A stretch of 64,000 bases of DNA from Streptomyces sp. NBC_01445 (GTDB taxonomy: Bacteria; Actinomycetota; Actinomycetes; Streptomycetales; Streptomycetaceae). The notes below the pieces were generated by a model, which was given only the letters and a program-made list of their open reading frames with translations, ran no database searches and had not been told where the DNA came from. How positions within the stretch are numbered: the first letter of the stretch is position 1; every line of letters begins with the position of its first letter. A program made the translations under genes and the position numbers. Below are positions 34,699 to 43,594 of the stretch, piece after piece. The DNA lies in NCBI RefSeq assembly GCF_035918235.1, contig NZ_CP109485.1, positions 2,604,001 through 2,668,000 on the forward strand, in the 5' to 3' direction.

Positions 34699-36707
34699 CA
34701 GCTCCCCTTGCCCGTCAAGGCCGCCTGATCGGCGAACGGCTCCCCGTGGACATACCGGCCGAGTGCCGTGAGCGGGAAGACGTGGCGGTAGAGGTGGTAG
34801 TTGATCGAGAAGTCCCATGGGAAGCCGGTGCCGGTGAAGTACGGCTCGTCCCAGGTGCCGTCCTCCAGCTGGGTCTCGGTCAGCCAGGCGACTCCTCGCT
34901 CGACGGCCTTGGAGTCCCGCTCCCCCGCCGACAGGAGCGCCATCAGCGCCCAGCCGGTCTGCGAGGCGGTCGAGACGCCGTGGCCCTTCCAGTCCTCGTA
35001 GCGGTAGGAGCGCAGGTCCTCGCCCCAGCCGCCGTCGTCGTTCTGGACAGATTCGAGCCAGGCGACGGCGCGGCGGACGGCGGGGTGTGAGGGGGGCAGC
35101 CCGGCGGCGGTCAAGGCGGGCAGCACCGACCCTGTCCCGTATACGTAGTTGACGCCCCAGCGGCCGAACCAGGCTCCGTTCGGCTCCTGTTCGGCGAGCA
35201 GCCACTCGATGCCGCGCCGGGTGCGCGGGTCGTGCGACATGCCCTCGACGGCGAGCATCTCCACCACGTGCCCGGTGACGTCCGCGGACGGGGGGTCGAT
35301 GACCTCGCCGAAGTCGCAGAACGGCAGCCGGTTCGGGAACGGGCTGGTGTTGTCGACGTCGAAGGCGGCCCAGGCGCCGTTCTTCGACTGCATGCCGAGG
35401 TTCCAGCGCACCCCCCGCTCGATGGCCTTCTCCATGCGCGTCCGGTCCGGGTGCCGGACGCGGCGCAGCGCGAGGACGACCTCGGCGGTGTCGTCGATGT
35501 CGGGGTAGTTGTCGTTGTGGAACTCGAACGCCCAGCCGCCGGACGCTAGTTGGGGCCTGCGGACGGACCAGTCGCCGGGCCGGTCGATCTGCTCCCGGAG
35601 CATCCAGTCGGCGGCCTTGACGAGCCGGGGGTGGTCGGCGGGCAGGCCGGCGTCGGCGAGGGCGATGACGGCGAGACAGGTGTCCCACACGGGCGACTGG
35701 CAGGCCTCGATCATCCGGGCCCCGTCCTCGCGCCACACGGCGAACCGGTCGAGGGACTCCAACCCCGCCTTCATCACGGGGTGTTCGAGGTCGTAGCCGA
35801 GGAGGTGGAGGGCGATGACGGAGTACACCGCCGGGGGCTGGATGCCGCCCCAGCAGCCGTCGTTCTCCTGGCGCTCGATGATCCAGCGGGCGGCCGAGTT
35901 CATGGCCGCCTTGCGCAGCCTGCGCGGCGCGACCTTGCGGTACAGGTGCATCGCCTTGTCGAGCCGCTCGAAGGCGCCGTCCCAACTCGCCACGGGGGCA
36001 AGGGGCTTGGCCGGGTTGGGGTTCCGCGCGTCGGTGTGGAGCTCGTCGAGCGGGAAGGGCGCGGGCCGTACCGGGCGCTTCGCGGAGACGACCGTGAGCG
36101 GCACGATGGTCTGGCGGGCCCAGCAGCCGAAGTCGTAGATGTTGAGCGGCATCCACTTCGGGAAGTAGAGGAGTTCCGGGGGCAGTTCGGGCAGGTCGTC
36201 CCACTTCCACCAGCCGAACAGGGCCAGCCAGATGCGGGTGAAGACGCGGCTCGCGGCGATCCCGCCCCGCTCCCGGATCCAGGCGGAGGCCTTCGCCATG
36301 TGCGGCTCGTCGGGGGCGTCCCCGGCCAGGCGCAGGGCCACGTACGCCTCGATGGTGGTGGAGAGTTCGCCCGGGCCGCCGTGGAACGTGGCCCAGGTGC
36401 CGTCGTCGCGCTGTTCACCTCGGATGAAGAGCCCGGCGGCGCGGGTGGTCGCCTCGTCCCCGATCCCGAGGAACTGGCGCAGCAGCAGGTCCTCGGCGTC
36501 CATCGTGACGTTCGTGTCGAGGTCCCCCTTCCACCAGCCCTGTGCGTCCTGCCGGGCGAGCAGGAAGTCCGTGGCGCGCTGGACGGAACGGGTGGCGGCG
36601 TCGTGCGTCCCGGCCGCCCCGGGGCTCGTGTCGGTCAATTGGGCAGTGGTGGCCGAGGTCGCGCCGGGAGCTGCCGCTCCGCTGCTTCCGTCGGTCGTCG
36701 CTGTCAT
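34698..36707 (-). CDS. shc: Squalene-hopene cyclase
   Basis: A 669-aa terpene cyclase with the catalytic acid motif DIDDTAE (D403, D405, D406) and repeated QW motifs, for example QENDGCWGG, QSKNGAWAAF, QEPNGAWFGRWG and QLEDGTWDEP. It protonates and cyclises squalene to hopene and diplopterol at the membrane. The first 35 residues are a low-complexity, Ala/Thr-rich tail with little constraint, so the ATG at 36707 is the likely but not certain start. It follows the prenyl synthase by 104 bp, the largest gap in the operon and a possible internal promoter site. Its stop overlaps the hpnG start. Confidence 0.95.
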   Translation of the reverse strand: MTATTDGSSGAAAPGATSATTAQLTDTSPGAAGTHDAATRSVQRATDFLLARQDAQGWWKGDLDTNVTMDAEDLLLRQFLGIGDEATTRAAGLFIRGEQRDDGTWATFHGGPGELSTTIEAYVALRLAGDAPDEPHMAKASAWIRERGGIAASRVFTRIWLALFGWWKWDDLPELPPELLYFPKWMPLNIYDFGCWARQTIVPLTVVSAKRPVRPAPFPLDELHTDARNPNPAKPLAPVASWDGAFERLDKAMHLYRKVAPRRLRKAAMNSAARWIIERQENDGCWGGIQPPAVYSVIALHLLGYDLEHPVMKAGLESLDRFAVWREDGARMIEACQSPVWDTCLAVIALADAGLPADHPRLVKAADWMLREQIDRPGDWSVRRPQLASGGWAFEFHNDNYPDIDDTAEVVLALRRVRHPDRTRMEKAIERGVRWNLGMQSKNGAWAAFDVDNTSPFPNRLPFCDFGEVIDPPSADVTGHVVEMLAVEGMSHDPRTRRGIEWLLAEQEPNGAWFGRWGVNYVYGTGSVLPALTAAGLPPSHPAVRRAVAWLESVQNDDGGWGEDLRSYRYEDWKGHGVSTASQTGWALMALLSAGERDSKAVERGVAWLTETQLEDGTWDEPYFTGTGFPWDFSINYHLYRHVFPLTALGRYVHGEPFADQAALTGKGS

Positions 36708-36811
36708 GGCTTCCCCTTCGTGCAGTGCTCGATCTCTGCTGGGTCCGCCGTCGGCCGATGCCCTGGATGGACACCGGCCGGCGACTGCGAGTCATATGCG
36801 GCCGATAGTGA

Positions 36812-37942
36812 TCATCTCTTTCGTACGACGACGAAGTCCGCGAGCGCGACGAACTGCGCCCGTACCTGATCCTGCATCTGGACGGAGTCCAGGGCCTCGA
36901 TGGCGACGGCGTACTGCCGGCGCGCCTCCTCGGCGGTCCAGTCGCGGCCGCCGGCCTCCTCGATGAGGGCGGCGCGGGCCGCGAACTCCTCCTCGGAGAA
37001 GGTGTCGAAGTCGCTGCTCTTGGCGTCGGCGGCGAGGAGTTCACCGAGCCGCTCGGACGCGGGGCCGCCCGCGGCGAGCGCGGCGACGACGGGCAGTGAC
37101 TTCTTGCGCTGGCGCAGATCGCTCCAGGTCTGCTTGCCGGTGGCCTCCGGGTCGCCCCAGATCCCGAGCAGGTCGTCGACGGCCTGGAAGGCGAGACCGA
37201 GGTGGTAGCCGTACTTCTCCAGCTGGTCCGCGGTCCGGTCGTCGGCGCCGCCGAGCACGGCGCCGATGGAGGAGGCGCAGGCCAGCAGGGCGCCGGTCTT
37301 GTTGCCCTCCATCTCCAGGCACTCCTCGACGGTGACCCGCTCGCGGTGCTCGTAGCTGATGTCCTGCGCCTGCCCGTCGATGAGGGCGCGCGAGGCGGAG
37401 GTCAGGCGACGCGTGGCACGGCCGGCCTCGACGGTGCCGAGTTCGAGGAGCACCTCGTTGGCGAGGGCGAAGAGCGCGTCGCCGACGAGGATGGCCTGCG
37501 CCGGGCCGTGCACCTTCCAGACGGTGTCCCGGTGGCGGCGCTGTTCGTCGCCGTCCATCAGGTCGTCGTGCAGGAGCGAGAAGTTGTGCACCAGCTCGAC
37601 GGCGACCGCGCCGGGCACACCCACCTCGGGTGCCGCGCCCGGGACCTGGGCGGACAGCACGGCGAGCGCGGGGCGTACGGCCTTGCCGCCGTCGCCCTCG
37701 GATGGATTGCCCTGCGCGTCGATCCAGCCGAAGTGGTAGGCGGCGACGGTGTCCATCGGGTGTGCGAGGCGGTCCACGGCGGCCCGCAGCACCGGGGTGG
37801 CCAGGGTCCGGCCGCGCTCGAGCAGCGCGGTCACGTCCACCGCGTCGGCAGCCGGTTCGGCCGAGGGCACAGCGGGCACAGGGTCTCCTTTTGTTGCGTC
37901 GCCGGGGGCCGGATGGTCCGCCCCCTGGAGATCGAGCTTCAT
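36812..37942 (-). CDS. Polyprenyl (probably farnesyl) diphosphate synthase
   Basis: A 376-aa trans-prenyltransferase with the first Asp-rich motif DDLMD (126-130) and the second DDLLG (256-260). The aromatic Phe121, five residues before the first motif, is the kind that limits chain length, which points to a short product such as FPP or GGPP. The first 35 residues are disordered and Pro-rich. It would supply FPP for HpnD/HpnC. The ATG at 37942 overlaps the hpnE stop (ATGA). The product length is inferred, not shown. Confidence 0.9.
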   Translation of the reverse strand: MKLDLQGADHPAPGDATKGDPVPAVPSAEPAADAVDVTALLERGRTLATPVLRAAVDRLAHPMDTVAAYHFGWIDAQGNPSEGDGGKAVRPALAVLSAQVPGAAPEVGVPGAVAVELVHNFSLLHDDLMDGDEQRRHRDTVWKVHGPAQAILVGDALFALANEVLLELGTVEAGRATRRLTSASRALIDGQAQDISYEHRERVTVEECLEMEGNKTGALLACASSIGAVLGGADDRTADQLEKYGYHLGLAFQAVDDLLGIWGDPEATGKQTWSDLRQRKKSLPVVAALAAGGPASERLGELLAADAKSSDFDTFSEEEFAARAALIEEAGGRDWTAEEARRQYAVAIEALDSVQMQDQVRAQFVALADFVVVRKR

Positions 37943-39354
37943 GCCGCCTCCCGGAACAGATGACCGCGTGGGCGGTCGAGTGCGGCGAGAGCGGCATCGG
38001 CGGCGCTGACACCGCTGCGTACCGCGCTTTCCATGGTCGCGGGCCACCCGGTGGCGGTCCACGCGCCGGCCAGGTACAGGCCGGGGGCGTTGGTGCGGGC
38101 CGTGGGCCGCAGCGCGCCGACGCCGGGGGCCGGCGCGAAGGTCGCCGTGCGCTCCCGGGTGACGAAGAAGTCGAGTACCTTCGCGCCCCGGGCGGCGGGC
38201 AGCAGCCGCTCGAACTCGGGCAGGTAGCGCTCGCGGAGCACGGCGACGGGCTCGTCGATCTCGTCCTGCGCGGCGGACTGGGACACGGCGAGGTACTGCC
38301 CCTCGGTGAGTCCGGAGGCTTCCGTGCGGTCGAAGACCCACTGCACGGGCGAGCCGAGCGCAGTGAAGAAGGGCCGCTTGAGGACCTTGCGGTCGTAGAC
38401 GACGTGCAGGTTGAGGATCGGCGCGGTCCCGATGGCGAGCAGCCGCTCGGCGTCGTCGAGCGCGCCGTCGGGCAGCAGGTCGTACGTCTCGCGCTGGGGC
38501 ACGGCGAGGACGACGGTGTCCGCCGTGATCCGCTCGCCGAGAACCTCCACGCTCCAACGTCCGTTCTCGGTACGGGAGATGGAGGTGACGCGTGCACGGA
38601 GTTCGGTGCGTACGCCCGCGGAGTCGAGCGCCTTGCGGGCGAGAGTGTCGTGGAGGTCACCGAGGGGGACGCGCGCCCAGCCGATGTCGGCCGCGCCCGG
38701 TTCGGACAGCAGCCCCGTCTTGAACACCATGGCGGCGAGCCCGAGCGAGGACTCGCCGGCGACGGCATTCAGGGTGGCGACGCCCACCAGGTCCCAGAGG
38801 GCCTCGATGGCGCGGCGCGACTGGCCGTGCTCGGCCAGCCAGCTGCCGAAGTCCCGTTCGTCCAGGGCCGGATCGCCCAGGTCGAGCCCCTTGAGGGCGA
38901 GCGCGGCACGCCCTACGTTGGCGCGCTCGGCGAGCGAGAGATGCGGATACGTGGCGAGGCTCGCGGCGAGATGCAGCGGCACGGGCAGCGCGGTGCGGCG
39001 CAGTCTGCCGAGCCGGTTCCTGTCGGCGTCGAGTACGGGTACGTCGAGACGTTCCTGCAGGGGCGACAGGGCCGTGCCGTCGATGCGGTCGAGGAACCAG
39101 CGGTAGGCGGTGCAGCAGCGCAGGTACACATGCTGGCCGTTGTCGATGGTGAGGTCACCGCGCTTGAAGGAGAACGCGAGGCCGCCCAGCCTCGGGCGTC
39201 CTTCGAGCAGGGTGACGTCGAGGCCCGCGTCGGCGAGCGCGAGGGCGGCCGTGGACCCGGCGAGACCTCCGCCGACCACGACCGCGGTCTGCCGTCCGGT
39301 GCCGCCGGCGGTGTTCGCTCCCGGCCCGTCGGGCCGCATGTTCCCGTCGCTCAT
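37939..39354 (-). CDS. hpnE: Hydroxysqualene dehydroxylase HpnE
   Basis: A 471-aa FAD-dependent amine-oxidase-fold protein. The N-terminal dinucleotide motif is AVVVGGGLAGSTAALALADA, followed by LLEGRPRLGGLAFSF; the C-terminal FAD part has GLYLAGAWTATGWPATMESAV. HpnE reduces hydroxysqualene to squalene in the HpnCDE route, and its place in the operon supports this over a phytoene desaturase. The ATG at 39354 overlaps the stop of the 49-codon gene before it. Confidence 0.93.
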   Translation of the reverse strand: MSDGNMRPDGPGANTAGGTGRQTAVVVGGGLAGSTAALALADAGLDVTLLEGRPRLGGLAFSFKRGDLTIDNGQHVYLRCCTAYRWFLDRIDGTALSPLQERLDVPVLDADRNRLGRLRRTALPVPLHLAASLATYPHLSLAERANVGRAALALKGLDLGDPALDERDFGSWLAEHGQSRRAIEALWDLVGVATLNAVAGESSLGLAAMVFKTGLLSEPGAADIGWARVPLGDLHDTLARKALDSAGVRTELRARVTSISRTENGRWSVEVLGERITADTVVLAVPQRETYDLLPDGALDDAERLLAIGTAPILNLHVVYDRKVLKRPFFTALGSPVQWVFDRTEASGLTEGQYLAVSQSAAQDEIDEPVAVLRERYLPEFERLLPAARGAKVLDFFVTRERTATFAPAPGVGALRPTARTNAPGLYLAGAWTATGWPATMESAVRSGVSAADAALAALDRPRGHLFREAA

Positions 39355-39500
39355 GCGCCCTCCCCTTCGGCCGCTCCGTCAGTGTGCGCGCGATGGTTGA
39401 AAGACGCACGGCAGGCCGCTGAAGTCATGGACGCCGCGTCGGCGTGGAGGGTTGCCCGCCGTTTCCCGTCGGTGCGGACCGCTCTGTCGGACGCGCTCAT
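39351..39500 (-). CDS. 49-aa DUF6380-like protein inside the hopanoid operon
   Basis: This short gene fits exactly between hpnD and hpnE: its ATG (39500) shares one base with the hpnD stop and its TGA overlaps the hpnE ATG by 4. GGAGG lies about 10 bases before the ATG. The product is basic, with GKRRATLHADAAS and MTSAACRASFNHR, a pattern recognised from small DUF6380 proteins beside Streptomyces hopanoid genes. It has no membrane segment. The function is unknown; exact coupling on both sides argues that it is translated. Confidence 0.75.
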   Translation of the reverse strand: MSASDRAVRTDGKRRATLHADAASMTSAACRASFNHRAHTDGAAEGEGA

Positions 39501-40450
39501 CAGACACGCCTCCTGAGGGACTGCCGGGAGACGCTGCGGGCGTCGAGTCCGGACAGGCCGCGCACGGCGACGTAGGCCTTCTCGCGCCCGGGGAGCGAGA
39601 CGCGGCCGCGCAGGACGGCCTCGGGCTCGCGTTCGATGCGGTCGAGCAGGCGCCGGTAGATGCCGGCCATGGCGGCGACGCAGGCGCCGCTGCGCCGGTC
39701 GAGAAGCGGAAGCAGCCGGTATCCCTCGGCGAACAGGGCGCGGGCGCGGCGCACCTCGAAGTGCACGAGGCCCGCGAAGTCCGAGCCCGCCGGGGGCGTC
39801 GGGGCGTCGAAGCCGGCCGAGCAGCCGAACTTGGCGAGGTCGTCGGCCGGCAGGTAGGTGCGCCCGTCCGCCGCGTCCTCCCGCACGTCGCGCAGGATGT
39901 TCGTGAGCTGGAGCGCGAGCCCGAGCGTGTCCGCGTACTCGGAGGCGCGCTCGGCGCCGCGCGCGCCCGGCTCGGTGCCGAAGATGCCGAGCGAGACCCG
40001 GCCGATGGCGCCGGCGACGCAGCGGCAGTAGACCTTGAGGTCGTCCCAGGTCTCGTACGTCTCGCCGCGCAGGTCCATCAGGACACCGTCGATGAGCTCG
40101 TCGAGGCCGCCGAGCGGGATCGGGAACCGGTGCGCGGCATGCGCGAGGGCCACGCCCACCGGGTCGGTGTCGTCCTCCGCCACATCGCCGTCACGGACCC
40201 GGGCGAGCAGCGCCCGGGTCTCGTCGAGCCGGTCGGCCTTGACGTCCGGCGGCAGCCCTCCGTCGCCGATGTCGTCGACACGGCGCGAGAACGCGTACAC
40301 CGCCGACATGGCCCGCCGCTTGGCCGTCGGCAGCAGCCTGATGCCGTAGGCGAAGTTGCGCGCCTGCTGTCCGGTCACGGTCTCGCAGTAGCTGTATGCG
40401 GCGAGTACCGCTGCCGACACGTGCTGGTCTGACTCCACGGTCCGGCTCAC
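39500..40450 (-). CDS. hpnD: Presqualene diphosphate synthase HpnD
   Basis: A 316-aa head-to-head prenyltransferase with the Asp-rich motifs VYAFSRRVDDIGD and NILRDVREDAADGRTYLP, plus the YCRCVAGAIGRVSLGIFG segment. HpnD joins two FPP to presqualene diphosphate, the substrate of HpnC. The GTG at 40450 overlaps the hpnC stop by 4 bases. The length and motifs are complete. Confidence 0.94.
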   Translation of the reverse strand: MSRTVESDQHVSAAVLAAYSYCETVTGQQARNFAYGIRLLPTAKRRAMSAVYAFSRRVDDIGDGGLPPDVKADRLDETRALLARVRDGDVAEDDTDPVGVALAHAAHRFPIPLGGLDELIDGVLMDLRGETYETWDDLKVYCRCVAGAIGRVSLGIFGTEPGARGAERASEYADTLGLALQLTNILRDVREDAADGRTYLPADDLAKFGCSAGFDAPTPPAGSDFAGLVHFEVRRARALFAEGYRLLPLLDRRSGACVAAMAGIYRRLLDRIEREPEAVLRGRVSLPGREKAYVAVRGLSGLDARSVSRQSLRRRV

Positions 40451-41355
40451 CCCTCTCCTCGCAGAGTCGCTCCCACCTCACGCAGCAACCGGAGCTTGGT
40501 GGGCTTGGGCGGTCCAGGAAGTACGTCGTACGAAACGGCGGCGATCGCGGTGACCGCCGCCTTCCCCCCTGCCACGAACCCGGCAAGCAGCAGCTTCAGC
40601 CTGCCGTGGACGCTACCCACGAGGGGGGTGCCTTCATTCAGGAGACCGAGGGCGCGTTCGGCCTCGAACGCGACCAGGGCGCGCACCGATGCGCCCGCCG
40701 TGGGTGCGGCGAGATCGGACTCCTGGACGTGGAACTGTTTCATGTCTTCGGCGGGCAGATAGATCCGCCCCTGCCGTAGGTCCTCGCCGACGTCCTGAAG
40801 GTGTTCGACGATCTGCAGGCCGGTGCACACGGAATCCGAGAGGCGGATGCGCTCGGGGGTCGCCGTGCCGGTGATCGCGAGGACGAGGCGGCCGACCGGG
40901 TTGGCGGAGAGCTCGCAGTAGGCCAGCAGGTCGTCGTACGTCTCGTAGCGCGTGACCAGCTGGTCCTGGCGGTTGGCCTGGATGAGGCCGAGGAAGGGTT
41001 CGGGGGTGAGGCCGCGGCGGTGCACGGTGGGCTGCAGGGCGCGCAGAAGGGGATGACGGGGGGTGGAATCGAACACCCGGTGAAGGTCAGCCTCGAAGGC
41101 GTCGAGCAAAGCCAGTCGGTCGTCATCGGCCCGTTCGGGTGACACGCCCAGGAGGCGGGCGTCGGCGCCGCCGGGAGCGAGGTCGCCGTCACCGATGTCG
41201 TCGACGAGGCGGGCGAAGCCGTAGACCGCCATGAGGTCGTCGCGCCAGTCCCGGGGCAGGAAGAAAGGGGCCACCGGAAAATTCTCGTCGGCGGCCTTGT
41301 CGAGTGTCGCCCCGGCCGGGGACCCGGCGGGCGCTCCCGATGATCCCGTCACCAC
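40447..41355 (-). CDS. hpnC: Hydroxysqualene synthase HpnC
   Basis: A 302-aa squalene/phytoene-synthase-fold protein with VYGFARLVDDIGDGD and EHLQDVGEDLRQGRIYLP motifs. The N-terminal NFPVAPFFLPRDWRDDLMAVY is characteristic of HpnC. It converts presqualene diphosphate to hydroxysqualene. It is the first gene of the hopanoid operon, so the promoter should lie in the 423-bp gap upstream. GTG 41355 is the start; GTG 41352 is possible. Confidence 0.94.
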   Translation of the reverse strand: MVTGSSGAPAGSPAGATLDKAADENFPVAPFFLPRDWRDDLMAVYGFARLVDDIGDGDLAPGGADARLLGVSPERADDDRLALLDAFEADLHRVFDSTPRHPLLRALQPTVHRRGLTPEPFLGLIQANRQDQLVTRYETYDDLLAYCELSANPVGRLVLAITGTATPERIRLSDSVCTGLQIVEHLQDVGEDLRQGRIYLPAEDMKQFHVQESDLAAPTAGASVRALVAFEAERALGLLNEGTPLVGSVHGRLKLLLAGFVAGGKAAVTAIAAVSYDVLPGPPKPTKLRLLREVGATLRGEG

Positions 41356-41699
41356 GCGCTGCCCGGTACTAGGACGGCGAGAGCATCGTGGAGCTGGAGA
41401 GTTTCCATAGCCATTGCCGTCACATCTCCCGTTCTACACTGCTGACCCAAAACATCCCATTTCGGACACGCCGCCCAGTCTCACGCGCGGCAGACCGACC
41501 CCCGAGTCAGGGTGTCGCGCATTATCGCCCCTTTGCCGCGAATCGGCACCGGTACAGCTTACGTTGTACAACCGGCCCCGCCCCGGCGGGGTTTCCCGCA
41601 GATCACAACAACACACCGATCGGCCCCAAGATTCCCTGCACGCAAGGAAGTTGACCTCCGCTTGACCTCAGCGGGAATTAATTGCCATCTACATGCATG
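41356..41699. other. Intergenic region upstream of the hopanoid operon
   Basis: No gene is supported. The region is less GC-rich than its surroundings and must contain the hpnC promoter, but no clear -35/-10 pair could be picked. A 10-bp perfect palindrome GTTGTACAAC lies at 41563-41572. Short open frames on the plus strand (41388-41665) lack codon bias and ribosome-binding sites. Confidence 0.5.
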
Positions 41700-41736
41700 C
41701 CAAGGCCCCGCCGAAGATATCCCGGCGGGGCCTTGG
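41700..41736 (-). terminator. Terminator after the ABC exporter operon
   Basis: CCAAGGCCCCGCCG pairs with CGGCGGGGCCTTGG around AAGATATCC, 43 bases beyond the stop of the ATPase gene. It is a strong 14-bp stem. Confidence 0.88.
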
Positions 41737-41778
41737 ACGCGAAAACGGGTGCGAAGGGTTGCCCGGGGGGCGCCCGGA

Positions 41779-42576
41779 CTACTTGCCCGTGAACTTCTCG
41801 TACTCCTTGAGTACCTCAGCTGTCGGTCCGTCCATACGCAGCTCGCCGCGCTCCAGCCAGAGCACACGGTCGCAGGTGTCGCGGATCGACTTGTTGTTGT
41901 GACTGACGAGGAAGACCGTGCCGGCCTCCTTGCGCAGCTCCCGGATGCGGGCCTCGGAGCGCTTCTGGAACTTGCGGTCACCCGTGGCCAGGGCCTCGTC
42001 GATCATGAGGACGTCGTGGTCCTTCGCGGCCGCGATGGAGAAGCGCAGCCGCGCCGCCATACCGGAGGAGTAGGTGCGCATCGGGAGCGTGATGAAGTCG
42101 CCCTTCTCGTTGATGCCCGAGAAGTCGACGATCTCCTGGTAGCGCTCCCGGATCTGCTCGCGGGACATACCCATCGCGAGCCCGCCGAGTATGACGTTCC
42201 GCTCGCCCGTCAGGTCGTTCATGAGCGCCGCGTTCACACCGAGGAGCGAGGGCTGGCCGTCGGTGAAGACCTTGCCCTTCTCCGCCGGCAGGAGCCCGGC
42301 GATGGCACGCAGCAGGGTCGACTTGCCGGACCCGTTCGAGCCGATCAGGCCGATGGCCTCGCCGCGGTACGCGGTGAAGGTGACGCCCTTGACGGCGTGC
42401 ACCTTGCGGACGCCGCGCTCCTCGCCGCGCTTGACGATGCGGCTCAACGCGGAGGTCGCGCTGCCCTTGCCCGTCTTGGCGCCGTTGACGCGGTACACGA
42501 TGTGCAGCCCGTCCGCGATGACGGTCGGGATGTGTCCCTTGCCTGCGTTCTTGCCCAGGATGTCTTCGTCAGCCAC
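41779..42576 (-). CDS. ABC transporter ATP-binding protein (TagH/Wzt-like)
   Basis: A 265-aa ATPase with Walker A GLIGSNGSGKST, signature YSSGMAARLRF, Walker B DVLMIDEALATGD and switch His in FLVSHN. The insertion VNAALMNDLTGERNVILGGLAMGM and the overall pattern mark the TagH/Wzt branch, which exports lipid-linked teichoic acids or O-antigen-type glycans. No C-terminal carbohydrate-binding domain is present. GTG 42576 overlaps the permease stop by 8 bases, so the two form one exporter. Confidence 0.9.
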   Translation of the reverse strand: MADEDILGKNAGKGHIPTVIADGLHIVYRVNGAKTGKGSATSALSRIVKRGEERGVRKVHAVKGVTFTAYRGEAIGLIGSNGSGKSTLLRAIAGLLPAEKGKVFTDGQPSLLGVNAALMNDLTGERNVILGGLAMGMSREQIRERYQEIVDFSGINEKGDFITLPMRTYSSGMAARLRFSIAAAKDHDVLMIDEALATGDRKFQKRSEARIRELRKEAGTVFLVSHNNKSIRDTCDRVLWLERGELRMDGPTAEVLKEYEKFTGK

Positions 42577-43498
42577 GGCCGTACCGCTCCTCGGACTTCC
42601 AGAAGTAGACGAAGCCGCCGGCGGCGACCAGTACCGACCAGCCGACCGCGACCGCCCACACGTGCGGCGGCAGGTTCCCGGAGTCGTATCCGTCGATGAG
42701 CGCGAAGCGCATCAGGTCCATGTAGATGGCGGCGGGGTTCCACTGCAGGATGTCGGCGACCCACGCGGGCTTGTCGGCCAGCATGATCGGGATGGAGAAC
42801 ATCACGCCGGACGCGTACATCCACGTACGCATCACGAACGGCATGAGCTGTGCCAGGTCCGGGGTCTTCGAGCCCAGCCTCGCCATGATCAGCGCGAGTC
42901 CGGTGTTGAAGAGGAACTGGAGCGCGAGCACCGGGATGATCAGCAGCCAGGACAGACCCGGGTAGCTGCCGAAGCCGATCGCGACGATGAACAGGACGAT
43001 CATCGAGAACAGCAGCTGCTGGAGCTGCTGGAGCGCGAACGAGATCGGCAGCGAGGCCCGTGGGAAGTGCAGGGCGCGCACCAGGCCCAGATTGCCCGAG
43101 ATCGCCCGCACGCCCGCCATCACCGAGCTCTGCGTGAAGGTGAAGACGAAGACGCCCGTGACCAGGAACGGGATGTACACGTCCATCGACATGCCCCGGC
43201 TGGCGTGCAGGATGAGGCCGAAGATGAGGTAGTACACGGCCGCGTTCAGGAGCGGCGTCGCCACCTGCCAGAGCTGGCCGAGCTTGGCCTGGCTGTACTG
43301 GGCGGTGAGCTTCGCCTGTGAGAAGGCGAGGATGAAGTGACGCCGGCCCCACAGCTGGCTGACGTACTCGAACAGGCCGGGCCTGGCGCCACTGACGGTC
43401 AGACCGTACTTGGCGGCCAGGTCGGCCGGGGAGAGCCCCTCATCGGGCGACGGACGCGCGGTCACCGCGACACCGCCGTCATGCGTTGTCTCACTCAC
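42569..43498 (-). CDS. ABC transporter permease (TagG/Wzm-like)
   Basis: A 309-aa ABC-2-type permease with an N-terminal cytoplasmic tail and about six membrane helices, including LFSMIVLFIVAIGF and WLLIIPVLALQFLFNTGLAL. The conserved SQAKLGQLWQVATPLLNAAVY at the first helix and NPAAIYMDLMRFALIDG near the C-terminus are typical of TagG/Wzm. With the overlapping ATPase gene it would export a lipid-linked polymer made by the enzymes upstream. Confidence 0.9.
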   Translation of the reverse strand: MSETTHDGGVAVTARPSPDEGLSPADLAAKYGLTVSGARPGLFEYVSQLWGRRHFILAFSQAKLTAQYSQAKLGQLWQVATPLLNAAVYYLIFGLILHASRGMSMDVYIPFLVTGVFVFTFTQSSVMAGVRAISGNLGLVRALHFPRASLPISFALQQLQQLLFSMIVLFIVAIGFGSYPGLSWLLIIPVLALQFLFNTGLALIMARLGSKTPDLAQLMPFVMRTWMYASGVMFSIPIMLADKPAWVADILQWNPAAIYMDLMRFALIDGYDSGNLPPHVWAVAVGWSVLVAAGGFVYFWKSEERYGRG

Positions 43499-43594
43499 TA
43501 GTGGAAACTTTCGTCTTCAAAGTGCGCAGCCGGTCGGGCATAGGCAGGAGCCAGGGACCGGGGTACGGGCCGAATGCTCTCAGACACGAGCTTG

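Noticed and set aside
41563..41572. GTTGTACAAC palindrome as hopanoid operator
   Set aside because: It is only 10 bp, about 210 bp from hpnC, with no second copy found; it could be chance.
41388..41665. Small plus-strand ORFs upstream of the hopanoid operon
   Set aside because: They have poor third-position bias, no ribosome-binding site and no recognisable domain.
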